64,000 bases of DNA. It comes from Camarhynchus parvulus (taxonomy: Eukaryota > Chordata > Aves > Passeriformes > Thraupidae). This document shows, piece after piece, positions 11,696-24,605 of the stretch. How positions within the stretch are numbered: position 1 is the first letter of the stretch; every line of letters starts with the position of its first letter. The position numbers and the translations under genes are program-made. The stretch covers positions 54,753,993 to 54,817,992 of the forward strand of contig NC_044573.1 in the NCBI RefSeq assembly GCF_901933205.1. Reading direction: 5' to 3'. A model generated the notes under the pieces. It was given only the letters and a program-made list of their open reading frames with translations. It was not told where the DNA came from and ran no database searches.

Positions 11696-14600
11696 CCTTA
11701 TTAGTATTTAGATATTTCTTTTTTAATTCTAAGTGGCCTGAGGCCTCTTCTTTGGTGAACATACACAAAGAAGAACGAGCATCTGACCTCTTAGGGCACA
11801 GACCTTGCTTTTTTACCTGAAAGAAACTAATTTGTTATCTTCACTGGAGTTGATTTATAGGCCAGGTACACATTCTTATCCAAACCAGCAGAGAAGCTGG
11901 ATAAATTAATTCTTCTTTTGTTTTAATAAATTTTAACAGAGAAGTGCCAGCTATTTCTCTTTTCTTTTTTCAAGGAGAGGAAGAGGCAAATGCTGTTCCT
12001 GTATTGCTGTAAGGTTCAGTTTAGAATGAGTTCTATCAGTTGCTGCAGCCTGGTAGGAAATACCTATTGGTGTTGTAATTAGGGTCACTTGTTGTGTTCA
12101 TGAGCCAACACCACAGTTGCTTCTCAGCTACAGCATATGGTCATGTAGCTCTATTTCTAACAGGATATGAATTTCAGCTCTGGTACTGCCCTTTGTTTTC
12201 ATTGCATCCTTCTGCACTAGCAGATACAAACAGTACTTTTTTAACACCTCATGAGAATGTTGTGCATTTAATAGGAGTGCAGTTGGCATACATAAAATAA
12301 AGGCAGCACATTGCTGTGCAGGAACAAGGTCACACTGTGCTGTTGCCTTTGCCTGTGCCAGAGCCCTGAAAACCCAAGCTGGAGCTGCTACTTCCCCTGT
12401 GGAGTCAGGATAGAGGCTTCTGCTGTAGGAGCAGAGGGGATGGAAATCTTTGGAAGCAGCAGTTGCTGCTCTGACTTTGTACAGGGTCTGAACTTCAGGT
12501 TGGGCAGGCAGCTTTACTGTAATGTACCCTTACTGCTAAGATACTTTGCCTAAAACCCCAGATCTTGGTGTGTTTTGAAAAATAAATTTGAAACTTATAA
12601 TAAGGAAATATTTTAGGGTGTGATTTTTGATGAACTGCAGTTAAAACCTTTCACTAGGTTCATCATCATTATCATCATAATCTGATCTACAGCACAGTCC
12701 TCACATTCTGCTGTTTGATATTTGGTTACCTTTAGAGAAAACTGACAAGTGGTATTGGGAGTCCTCAGGGGTTTTATTTATGACTGTAAAATGTAGATAC
12801 TGTGTGTCTTCTCATGATAATTTTTTTTGCTGTTTGGAGAATACAATAGAAGCATCCTAGGGAGGATCAAAATGAAAAGGTCTGATTAAGAATGGGGAAT
12901 TATAAATCTGTGTGGTCTGTTTTTCCTTTCATTTAAGCTGATTTTACAGCTGAATGTAGGCCCCAATGTGCTCATCTCACTGTGGTTCTCATCATGCTCT
13001 GATTTATTCTTATGCAGCCCTGATGATGTCAGTGGAATGACTCAGTATGAAATCACAATCAGGCTTTTAAGCTTTCTAGAAGGTAGTCTCAGGTATGTCA
13101 TGAAACAGGGATACAGAAAAGGAAGACATAGATGCTAAATGTAGTGAATAAAGCAATAGTTGTACCAAACAAGCATAATATATGGGTTAGATTTACAATT
13201 TTTTTTTATTTTTTATTTTTCATACTATGGTAATTAAAAACAAAACAAAAGGAAGAAACATATACCTAGATACAATGAAAAATTGCCTACTAACAACAAA
13301 CCAATATGTTTTCTCAATACTTGCTTTAACAAAGTTTTCTTATCTGTTTTTACCCTATGATTCTGTAATATGTATAAAATAGGGGATTTTATACTGCTGA
13401 ATGAAGGCTAGTATTTAATCCTTTCATTTAAAAGAAAATTATGACGTTTTAATAAAGTAAACACGGAAGTTAGTTTCAGTGCACTTATCATCACTTTTAC
13501 TTTCTTGAATGTTTCTGATTATTTCATAGAAGATTCATGCTTCTCACAAAAACATTGAATTTTTTGTGATTCAGTATTAATATTTTTCATGCTAAGTGAA
13601 GGATTATATTACACAGTAAAAATGCTTTTTGTTACTTCTACTGGGAGTGAAGTAAAGAGAAGAAAGTTAGGAGTCTGAAGTAAAATTCGTAACTAAGCTG
13701 AAGGTATCCTGAAACCATGGAAATCCTACAACATGAAGGCTTCCTGCCTACAGTATTCTCTGAGTTCATGAGGTTACTGTTTCTGTGTCTGGGACACAAA
13801 CAGCATGTTGTGCCTATTGGAATATATTACCACACTGATTTCCAATGTCTGCTGCACTTGTGATGAGCTGCCTCATCACTGCCATTGATGGCAATCAGTG
13901 CACACTTGCCCAGCATGAGTATTAGAAAGATGTTTGAAAAAAACCAAACAAGCACAAACTATGTCAGCAGTGATTTGACTTCAGCTTTGGATTAGACTGT
14001 TGGTTTATAGGAACCTACCTTCATACTGTTCTAGAAGAATAAAAGGAATTTAGAATCTAGAAGTTGTGTTAGGGAGTTTCTTTCTATTTAGTACTGTATG
14101 TTCCATGCCTTCCCGTTCTGCTGAGGAGTTGTGTCAGGGCAACTGGACTAAATACAGAAAAAATCTTATGAAATGCATGTCCCACCTTGCAGAGCTTCTC
14201 CTGAAGTTCACTCTGTGATGTAAGGTGTGAATGAGCTGAAGGAAGTAAGGTTTTTGGTATTTGAAAGTGTATTCATATTGTGTTTTTCTTATTGATTATG
14301 AATTGGATTAAGACAAAGGGGTTTTTCCTAATCATTTGTGGCAAATCAAAATGTGTTTCTCTTACAGGTGCTGTTTAAGACCAGTATTCTTGTTACTTTC
14401 TTAACTACTGGCAGTGAAATTTTGTGGACTCTGGAATGTACCCATCAGGTTTATCTGTTCAAGGGCGGGAGATCAAGCACTGAAATTCTTGACAGTGGGA
14501 AGTATTAATTAGGATTATTTTGGAGCTTTATGCTATGAGAAAATTAGATGGACCTGAGAAATTTCAAACTTCTGTGATTCAATAAATATCACTCTCAGCA

Positions 14601-14837
14601 GAAACTTTCTAAATGTGTGCAGTTGTGAGTACTCTGCTTTGCAGTATGGATGAGTGAACAGTCTCCTAACTGATTATGCTAGTATGGGATAAGTCTCCTG
14701 AAAAGCAGCATGCTTATATCTGTTTTTTCCAGTTATTGTGTAGCTATCTGATCTACTGAATAAACTTCTCTGGATTTTACTCTAATTAGTTATTTACAAA
14801 GTGTGATTTTCATTACCTGTTTGTCAGGAGGATATGT

Positions 14838-14945
14838 TTCATAGGATGATAGGAAAATTTAGGTTGGAAAGGGGTCTGTTTTCCAACTTCCAGGTTGGCC
14901 AGCTGGAACAAACTGAGACCAGGTTTTCAGGATTTTATCTCCATA
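14838..14945 (-). mobile_element. Short degenerate CR1 3'-end fragment
   Basis: The sequence CATAGGATGATAGGAAAATT followed by TAGGTTGGAAAGGGG resembles the reverse complement of an avian CR1 tail. It is followed by a degraded CCAGGTTTTCAGGATTTTATCTCC-like stretch that matches the next part of CR1 loosely. The right boundary is unclear. Confidence 0.5.
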
Positions 14946-17900
14946 ATTATAGGTTACAGGTGACCTGATACACTTCCGTAAAGTCCTCTGAGCAAGACAT
15001 CATTCCCATTCCGGAGACATTTCTTGTTTCGGCTTCTGCCATTGTCTCTCATCCTCCAACCATGCTACTGAAGAGCCCAGCTCCATCTTCTCACTGTCTT
15101 CCCTATAGCTCCTAGGGGGCTGCAGATAGGTCCTGCTGAAGCCACTGCTGCCCCAGCCTGAACCAGACCCCATGGCTTACAGGGCAAGTGATGCATGGCA
15201 TGGATTCTGTTCACATAAGGTCCTCTGTTTGAAATATTCACATTGCTCGTTGCTACCTACCTGTGTACTAGTGGCATGGTGTTGGAATTTTTAATAAAAT
15301 CTCCAAGTGAGTGCTGGCACTATCATTATCCAGTTCTTTAATTGGAGTGAGGATTCCCTTCACTGTGTTTCAGATGTCTCTGGAGATGATCTGCAGTCAT
15401 CCACTTATATACAAGCTGTGATGAAGCCTTGAAAACTTGTTTGATTAAAAATATAAATAAGAACTGTTGAGATTGACAAGAAATATATTAAATGTGAACA
15501 GTATTTAGTCACAGCATGGTTCCTGGGCAAATCTGAGATATCACTGCCTTTATGCATTTTGTCAAATGTCTCTTATTGTTTTGATGGTTGTTGATGTTTT
15601 GGTTCTGTTTTGTTTGTTGAACAACCTGCTCTGAATATGCTTGTCATCTTTCTCATACTATTTGAATATTTTTTTGGATGTCCAGTAAATGTAAAATTTT
15701 CTGTGAGGAAATAACTTTTTCTGCTTTTTCTTATACAGAAGAATATCTGTCAAAATCAAGATCCAGTCAGTTTATTAGAATGGTGCTCCCACAGGGGAGC
15801 ACAAATAAATTCTTCCTGTGACCAGTTGTAGACTTGATGAACCCAGTACATATTATGATTTTCAGGCTTCTTGCAAAAATATTGCTTCTGGAACTAAATT
15901 TTACTAGGAGGTGCTAAGTTGCAGTAAGAGCAAACCATTTTGTGTGCCAAAGAAATATTTCTTCCTTACAAATATATATGCTATAGAATAAATGAAAAAA
16001 GTTACCTCTGTATTTCAGATGAGAAATAATGGCCATCTGAAGTATAATCTCAATGATGAATGCTTGTTTCTTTCACTGGCAAAATTCTCATTAGTTTCCA
16101 TGTTGCAGTATTAGGGCAGGAATGATGAATAAGATCATGGTTACATTTAAATAAATTATTAAGAAAATAATTTTTGCTGCCAAGAAAAAAATAAAAAGAT
16201 ATAAGAGTATAAGAGCCTAGCAGAGCTTTCAAAAAATAATTGTCCAAAAGCAAAGTTAGCACCTCACTTCTGTTTAAAGGGCATGCACAAAATAAATGCT
16301 TGAAGTTAAGTCTCACTTGCCCCTGGCTATTAGGGATGAGAACAATTATTTGCTTGCAGACTACCACTGCCTTTCCCTCCATTGCAGCCCCCTTCTTTCC
16401 AACTCTTCCACTGACTCAATTTCTGTTGAGTGAGCAAGGACATAGGTGAGCAGAAGGCTGCTTTCCCTCTCTCAGGGCGTGGACTCTACTCTAGCTGCCC
16501 CTCAACAAATTCAGGGACTTCATTATTCTAACACAATGGCCCAGATTTGCTTTTAGTGCTTTGAACTAATATAATCACTATAAAAATTCTGTTACTTGCA
16601 GAGGGATGTCTGTGATTTGCTGCTATGGAAGGGACTGTTGAAGGCAAACACAGCTGGGACAATTCTGTTTTGTTCTACTCTTACTTGCTTATTATGGTGC
16701 TTCGTGGAAGAATGTCAAATCACCTTTAAAAATACTAATCAATGCCTAGACATGTACATTTTAGTTTGAATAATGTCACATATTTTTTTGTCACAGAGTC
16801 ATTCTCTTCAGATCAATGCAATTCCATTGAGCAGACTGTTGTGGTATATGAATGGCTGAAACTTGTAAGTGAACATGCATGGTTGTTGATGATGAGCTAT
16901 ACCCTAGGATTTTGGGGTGGAATGATATTCAGAGAAAAGATTCTGATTTCTGTGTATGATGAAGACCATGGTTCCTAAGATGTGGTTTCAGACATTGAAT
17001 TGTCTTCAATCAAATTGTAGACATGGAGGCTTTTTACATTTTTCTTTTCAAAACATTAGAATTCAAGTATTTTTTAAACTTTTTTTTTGTGAACCTAGTA
17101 TTGCCCCCCACCATTATTTTTCACAGTATTTTCATAGCAAAGAGAAGAAATAGTTACAGAAATAGTTCGAGCGTTGGAAAGTCACATGCATAATGATTAG
17201 GTCTGACAGGGAGAGCAACATTATTGTAAACAATAAAATCCCACAATTTATTAATTGACAATTTTTCCTTTATGCACAAAAAATGATAGGGAGCATGTAT
17301 TTAATACCTGTTTGGTTATGTAATTAAAGACTGGTCTTATGACATGTGTAGAAAAGTAGAAATGAAAGTTTGTATGGACATGGTTACAACTGGAATATGT
17401 AGCTTCTGAGTTGTCTCGGCAATGACAATAGTGTCATGCACCCCAGGACAGCACAAGCAGATTCTGCCTGTATCTTTCACTTTTCCAGATGCCAGTCAGA
17501 GGTTTTTCCCACCTTTTGGGTGCATGCTATCTAGACCTGTTTCTTCTTTCCTCCTTGGATTCCTCCCTTTAACCCATATTTTGTCCCTTCTGTGCCTGAA
17601 ATGGAGAGCTACATCCAGCTGCCATCATGGAGTTGAGAGGGAAAGTGAGGATAGATGTTGAGCTTGCAGCTTCTCTACAACACTATTTGATGCTGAAGCA
17701 GTTATGAGCAGTAAAAATTTGATTTTTTTCCCCTGTGTTCCCCAAGCTGAAGCATGTTCAGCCACTCTTTGTGGGAGCAGTTTGTGTGCAGTCTGCTTAG
17801 TCTTTCTTCAAGGCCAGAAAGGTGGGTTGTTGGAGAGTCTAAGTGCTAAAATTCAAGTGTATGTGAGAATTTAAAAAGGCTTGTAATTTGGGCAAATTAG

Positions 17901-20900
17901 AATAGATTTTTCAGGGAAATCCAGAGCTCTGATTCTTGCCAAATGTGTTACTGTGAAGGTCCTGCTTATTCTTTCATGTATTAAGAAAAAATCAAAGGAG
18001 AAGCCAATCTAAAATTAAGACTCTGCATTGCAAATAGCTTGTAGATGGATTGACAAAAAAGTAATTTCAATTCCACTGATTTTTTAAAGCATTGTTTGCC
18101 CTAAGTTGTAAACTTGTTTGTAATTCTTCGCTGTCTGTAGCACTTTATCAGGTAGTTTCTTTACTAGCTTTGTTTATCTTTCCATGCTTGAGCAATTACA
18201 CAGTCTTCCAGGCCTAGATAGCACTCAGTTACCATAATAGAATTGCCTGTAGGAATGAAGTTTTTACTGGAACAAATCCTAATAGAATAGCACTTTGTAG
18301 CTCACCAGTCTGCCTTGAAGTTTTAGCAGCCTCTTTTACCCTTGGCTGGCTGAACTGAGCACCATCGGCAGGTGTATGATTCCTATCACTTTAATGGCTT
18401 ATTGGATGTTTAGGCCATTTGATGTTCTCAGTGGGCTATTTGGTTACTTAACTTGAGAATAAAAGTGGCTGAACTTCAAGATGTTTGATCACTGGTCATG
18501 AATGGACTCTATCAGAAATGGTGGTCAAAAGTCGTGCATTTTTCCAAGATGTTCATGTGCCATGTAGGACAGATAGCACAGAGACTGTGAGAATGTGGCT
18601 CCCAAAAGTAACTACCTTTTTCAGGGAAATCTGTTTCTGTTCAAGACATTGCTCAATTTGGTTTCCTTGAGAATCCCTTACTTTTGGATAGTTAACGTCT
18701 CAAAATGCTGCCTGGTGTTTGTTGGACAGCTTGCTTCCTTTCTGTGTGGTGTGCTGTTTTTCATGTTACAGCACAGCAGGATATATTATTTGGTGCCGCA
18801 AAATTTAGTATTGCTTTAATCCTTTCTACCATGTCTATGTTTTTTACTGATTTTGAGGTGTTCTGTTGTTTTGCTCTAGTCTCTTTTATTCATATTTGAG
18901 TTATTACAAGATTTGTTACTATAAACAAATAGAAATGTTTATTATAATTATTGGTGAATATCCTGAATTCATGAGCAACATACTAAAAATGCCACTATTG
19001 TAAAAGACTTTTATATCCTGATTTATTTTATTGGACAGTGTGTGCCCAGTATATCTCCATTACTTTTGATTTATTTCAGTAGATTCTGAGCTTTTCCATA
19101 TCCAAATCCAGTTTTTTCTCATTGTTTTTAGGCTAATGAATTCACTTAGGCGTAGAAAAATTATAATTTTACTACTGGTAGTAGAAATTTGCTCCAAGCA
19201 GCTCATTTGTGCAGTGCATTTACATTTCTGTGTCTTATGACAGAGAAACATTAAACATTGAAATTCCAATTCAGTTCTGACATTTTTGCACAAAGTCTCT
19301 CTCAAAGGTTGTAGTGCATAATGTTATGAGCAGTCCTATTAATGTCAAACAAAATTAGCAAATCTACTGCAAATCAGTGGTGACTGTTACAGTAATTTGC
19401 CTGCCTGACAAGGCTGGATTCAGGAAAGCAAGACTCACCATTGTTTTAGGAGTTCATATAAGTGCCATAGAGTGTGTAAAAGACGGAATCAGAGGTCGTG
19501 GTTTCCATTTTCAGAGATCTTCAAACTGATCTTATAGCTATTTTTGTACAACTTCTTTCTTGACTGCAGAGTGACTGCTTGAAGCCCTAACTAATAAATT
19601 TACTTGTAGACATACTGGTACTGATCTAGATTACTTATAGATCTATAATCAACATTTTCAGATATATTCTTTAAATTATTTTGTTTAAATGATTTGATGT
19701 GAGTACTGCTTGTCTTTAAGACTTCTGCTAAAAGTTAGACTTTTTTCCGATGTGGCATGTTTTTTTTTGATTTGACTTTGTCAAAAGCTCTAAGGGAGTG
19801 GGCCAAAAACACACAAAGATTATTACACAAAATGTTTTCATGTCAGTAGAAAGAATGGCTGCAGAACGTGTAAATACCAATATGATGCCAGTTGCAGAGC
19901 TGCAATGGGCTGTAACAAAACCCCAAATATTTTTTTAGGACTTTTTTTTTTAATTATGGTCATTTAATTATTGTCATCACTACCCTACTGTAGTGGGTAG
20001 TTTATAGACAAGAGAATGATTTCTTGTCAGTGTCTTTAAATACTAAATTCTTCAGGAAAAATGAATTTTTAAACTGGTGTGCCTACTTCTTAGCATGAAT
20101 GATTGAAATAGGAGTGCTACATAGGATAGTTATTCTTATTAATGAAATTCACTGGATTTTCTAGTTTTCTATCTGATTTGTCAGTATCCATACCATCCCT
20201 TTAAGCATATAATTAAGGAAAATAAGTAATAATAAGAAAAAATGACAAGTTGAGTCTGATCAGTTATATCAGGCTGGTTTTACCTTATCTATTGGTGCAG
20301 AAAAATGTATGTGTGTGTAAACAATTAATTTCACTGTCTCCTGTGCCAAATGGGTGAATAAGCAGACACCTGCCGAGCAGCAAATCCTGAATTTTTCAGA
20401 CTGAGCTGAAACCATTACACATGATTAACTCAAATGCTGGGTATCCTGATTTTAGCTAATATCTTCTCCAGGGTGCTGCTTTTAAAAATGAATTAAGTGT
20501 GCCTACAATGGTTTTCTAAATGGTGGTGTTTTAATTTCTGACTGTATTCTTTTGAGTGTGGATACTATGCAAGTGAGTCATATGTGAGTAATATGTTTAC
20601 ATCACATGGAGATTAAGACAGCAGTCAGTGGAGATGAAAATAATAGTGCAGTAGCACAGGCAAATACACAGTAAACATAAAATGCAAATACATTCATTGA
20701 TTGCTTATGAATGCATTTGGCTTCTACACCTGTGGAAGAACAAAATGCAGCCCATCCAGGCAAAATATGGTGCACAGCAATTTAATTTCAGTTGGTTTTA
20801 ATTTTCATCACTCAAAATACAAAATAGAAGCAAGTATGCTGCAGGGACTGGAAATGGGAAAAATGCATAGAGTCCAAAAAAAAAAAGAGATATTTTGGAC

Positions 20901-23900
20901 ATATCTTCCAATCCACTGCAGAACTCATGTTGTTATCATTCATTTCTCCAAGCACCCAGGGGAAGCTTTTCTGATCAAATTGAAGAGCGGTTAGGGGCAG
21001 GGCAGTTATGCCCAGACCACGTCCTGGCTTCTAAGAATCAAGATTAAATCACTGCACTGTGCTCTGTTCATGCTGTGTTCCTTCCTGTGAAAACCAGAGC
21101 ACAGGAAAGTGGAGGATGAGGTGAGCCTGGATGGCTCAGGAGCATCTGATATGCTCATGAGAATATGGCTACAGCAGGGCCTTACCTTGGATTTAAGGAC
21201 TGGAAGTCTCCCAAGTCCCACACGATGAACATATGCTGTGAAAGTCTAAGTGCTGCTGTGAGGTACAGCCAACAGCCTGAGTTAAAGCACACAATCTCTG
21301 GTGCTGGCTAAATTTTTGGTTTCCCAGATTTCAGAAATTTCATCTGTGTGCACAGTCCACAACACGGGCATCCAGACAGCCTGTTTGCTGATTGTGCTTG
21401 CAATAAATTGACTGAGAACAAAAGAAGACACATTGATTTGTTCAGTTTGTACTTTATTCTAACCTGGTGTTTTTTAAAATGCAGCCTTTTTTGGATGATA
21501 AATGGAATCATTCTCTGTATCTTTCTAAATAGTGGCTAGATAGACATATTCTGTCTCTTAGAAGTGCAGGAAATCAATAAGAATTTCTTAAATTTAAAGT
21601 ACATATTTTTAAAATACATTTCAGACAGTAAGAGCAGAAAGTCCTCAGTTGTGTGCCAGTTGCTGTGCAGCAGCATGTGACACAGCAGGCAGTGCTGCTG
21701 CAGGTGTGAGCCTGCTTCTCCATGCTTCAGTTTCCTGTAATTATTCCACCAGTGTGTGTGTGGGTTTTCTCTATTTCCAGTCTTCCAAATGACATAAAAC
21801 CTTTGGCTCTCAAAGGACTGTACTAAGGGTTGTACATTGTGCAAAGCCCAGAGAGCTGATCCCCATAATTTTCTCTAGGAGGGGTTTGGCCAAGGATGAC
21901 TGGTTTCTTTTTAGCCCTTGTGCAGGTATTTCCTTTCTGCAGGAACTGGTGGGGAGCAGAATGGTGCTCAGTGGTGGAGCAGGCTAGGAGTGATGTATAG
22001 GCCTAGATACCAAATCTTGGAAATTTAGATAAATGGTCTGTTACTGTGACCCTCTCACCATCTCTGATAAAGCACAGTCAGCAGAAGCACGTATCTGAAA
22101 GCTGCATTTTGACAAATGCTGTATTTCACTTTAAAATATGAAACTTTGATAATTGCATGAGGAATATAAAAATATATCCCTATTCTTTGTATCAATGCTG
22201 CTAAGTCTTGTTGTCAACTGAGTAGCAATGGCTGCTGAAAACAATTTTTCCCTCTTTGCTTTCATTTTTTCTTTTATGCTAGAGTCTATAGAATTACTGT
22301 TAAACCTAGAAACTTAGAATAAATCTATACTTTAGAGCTACCACCAAATTTAATTTGTTTGTTGGGGTTTCTTAGAAAAAACCAAAACTTTCCTGGCATT
22401 GTCCAGTAAAAAAGGTCAACTGGTGGTTTAAAGAACAAGAAATGAATTTGCATTGCCCCTGTGCATTACCCCTAATTGGGGTGATCTACCTGTAATGGAA
22501 GTGTTGATTAAATGACATAGCTTAAAATATTGCCCCTTTTCATAAGCAGTGTCCTCCCAATATTGCTTTCACTCTGCAAGCTTTTCTACAGGTGCTTTAA
22601 GTTAAAACTGTCCTTAATGAAGATAGGAATTGTTATATAATATAACTTATTGAAAGCTTTAGGGGATGTATGCATACTGCTCATCAAACAAAATTTTCCA
22701 CTGTGGTGCTGTCCACTGCTTTCTGTACTGTGTTTTCACATGACATTGAAACATTGCAGCTGTTTTGGGACACTTTTCTGTACTCGCAGGTTGATTTAGC
22801 AGCATGAGATAAACCTGGAAAACAAAATAAGACAAAAAGCTCTTTGATATTTTTAGCGCAGGACTATTGAAACCAAAGAAAGCAAAAAAGGATACTGAAA
22901 GTGACGAGCTGTGAGGAACTTGAATTTCACTAAAGCAAATTGAATTTCATTAAAATAAATCTTCATGTTTTTCAGTCTTTGAGAATCAATCTTTTATTAG
23001 ACATGTGTCAACTTGACTCTATTGTGACTCTGTGTGTGAGCCTTCTTCTTGTGTTGCCTTGAAGCAGAACCCAATATTTGCCACCCTGCACTGTCCCATC
23101 CCCAAGCACTGGGTGCTTGATGTGCCATCTGCTGCTGCACAGTACACACCTGTCAGCAGGATTGGCAGACATTAGAAAAAGTAAGCATGATGAACATTCC
23201 GTCAGCATCTTCATAATGGTCTGAAGATGCATAGTTGGTTGTGTTCATTGATCCAAATAATTTGTTCTAAATGTTTTAAAGTAAATATATCCAATTAAGT
23301 TTGTCTTTTTTGCCTAACCAAAAAAATTTTGTAGAAAAGAAGCCTGTTGGTGATGCTTTAGTTAAGAAAGGTTTTGTAAAAATATGAAGATATTTCCAGC
23401 CAGTTAAAAGAAGATATTTGATTAAAAGTATCTTTCTTGCAACATTTCTTTCAGATGCAGAATCATATTGTCAGAGTCCTTGTGTTTTACAGAAACAGAA
23501 ATTTGAATTTGGCCTCAATAATGATACAATAATGGCATAATAAAAGTGAGCCTTTTTATTCTCATTTCAGTAGTGTGTATTACTCTGTTGGTCCCTGTAG
23601 GGGAATAACATATGAATCTCCACAAAGAATGTTTCATATCTGCCTTCATTTTACCAGAGGAAAAAATATCTGTTCAAGTGCTCTAGTGCTCTGGGTTAAT
23701 GAAATTGAAAATACTGCATGTTATCAGAAATTTGAGCATGTTTCAGGCTGATCTAGGCACACTCCAAAAATTCTCAGCATCCTTACATATGTTTCATGCC
23801 CCTTGTACAACAGATCAAATACATTATTCAAAGCGAAGTGGCCTACATATCTATTCAAATTCATTGCTTGCTATTTCTTCCACTTCCAGTTGCAAAGCTG

Positions 23901-24478
23901 AAGGACATCTCTGTCTCACAGGAGTATGCAGTGAACCCAAGTGGTTGTTTTTAAAAGCTGTTTTCCTTTATATGCGTGACAACCTAGAGAAGGTCTGTGC
24001 CATTCAACCATTTTTTCTTACTGAGCACTATGTTGTTAAAAAAAGCACTGGTGAGAAAGCTGCATCAATTTTTGCACACATCTTTTTGCTTTAGGATATC
24101 AGCAGTGTAGTTGGGTTGTCACGGTCGCTGGATGAATTATTCAGGCTCTTGACATCAGAGATTTCTGCTAGCGGATTGGCTGGTGCTGGGATAATAAAAT
24201 CTTTCCACAGAAAAACAGTGGAGAAGGATGATGGCAGTGAGACCAGCAGAACTGCTGCTTCCAATACAGCTGGCTTTGTCTGGCTGTTGCCTCTCTGCAA
24301 GAACACATAAGGATGTTTTTAAGGTTTGGCTTCATATGAATTCTCAGATAAGAGATGGTGGAGGGATTTTTGTAAGAGGCTTGCATTTCCAGTGAGGGAA
24401 AGAAATTGGATTGTTGTTGAAAAATTACTTCTGGCTGTATCCTAAAGAAACGCTGCACAAGAGAGAGGGGTAGAAGCC

Positions 24479-24522
24479 ACAGCAGCATCCACAGCAGCAG
24501 CATCTACAGCAGCAGCAGCAGT
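24479..24522. repeat. Interrupted CAG-repeat tract
   Basis: Runs of CAG are interrupted by CATC and CATCTA steps, immediately upstream of the candidate ATG at 24527. Confidence 0.85.
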
Positions 24523-24526
24523 GCCT

Positions 24527-24605
24527 ATGGCTCACTATAAAGGTGCTGGTGGCAGAAATGTGCTGTCATTGAATGTGCTTCCTGAATTCTTTCAGTGCCA
24601 GCAGG
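24527..24605 (+). other. Weak candidate alternative SYNE1 first coding exon
   Basis: An ATG at 24527 opens 26 codons (starting MAHYKGAGGRNVL) plus one G, ending at a strong donor, G|GTAAGT (24606). The leftover G would combine with AT of the 27107 exon to give the Asp expected there, so frame and phase fit exactly. The leader is CAG-rich. Against it: the peptide does not match the mammalian initiator exon I remember, a TATAAAG lies inside it, and a second phase-compatible ATG-to-donor frame exists nearby (25633-25723), so chance is a real explanation. Confidence 0.17.

Larger units (their letters stand above)
9617..24478. other. No gene seen; noncoding with a CR1 relic and microsatellites
   Basis: I found no exon with credible similarity and splice sites on either strand. 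The mammalian SYNE1 initiator-exon peptide, as I recall it, was searched for by eye without success. Confidence 0.55.
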
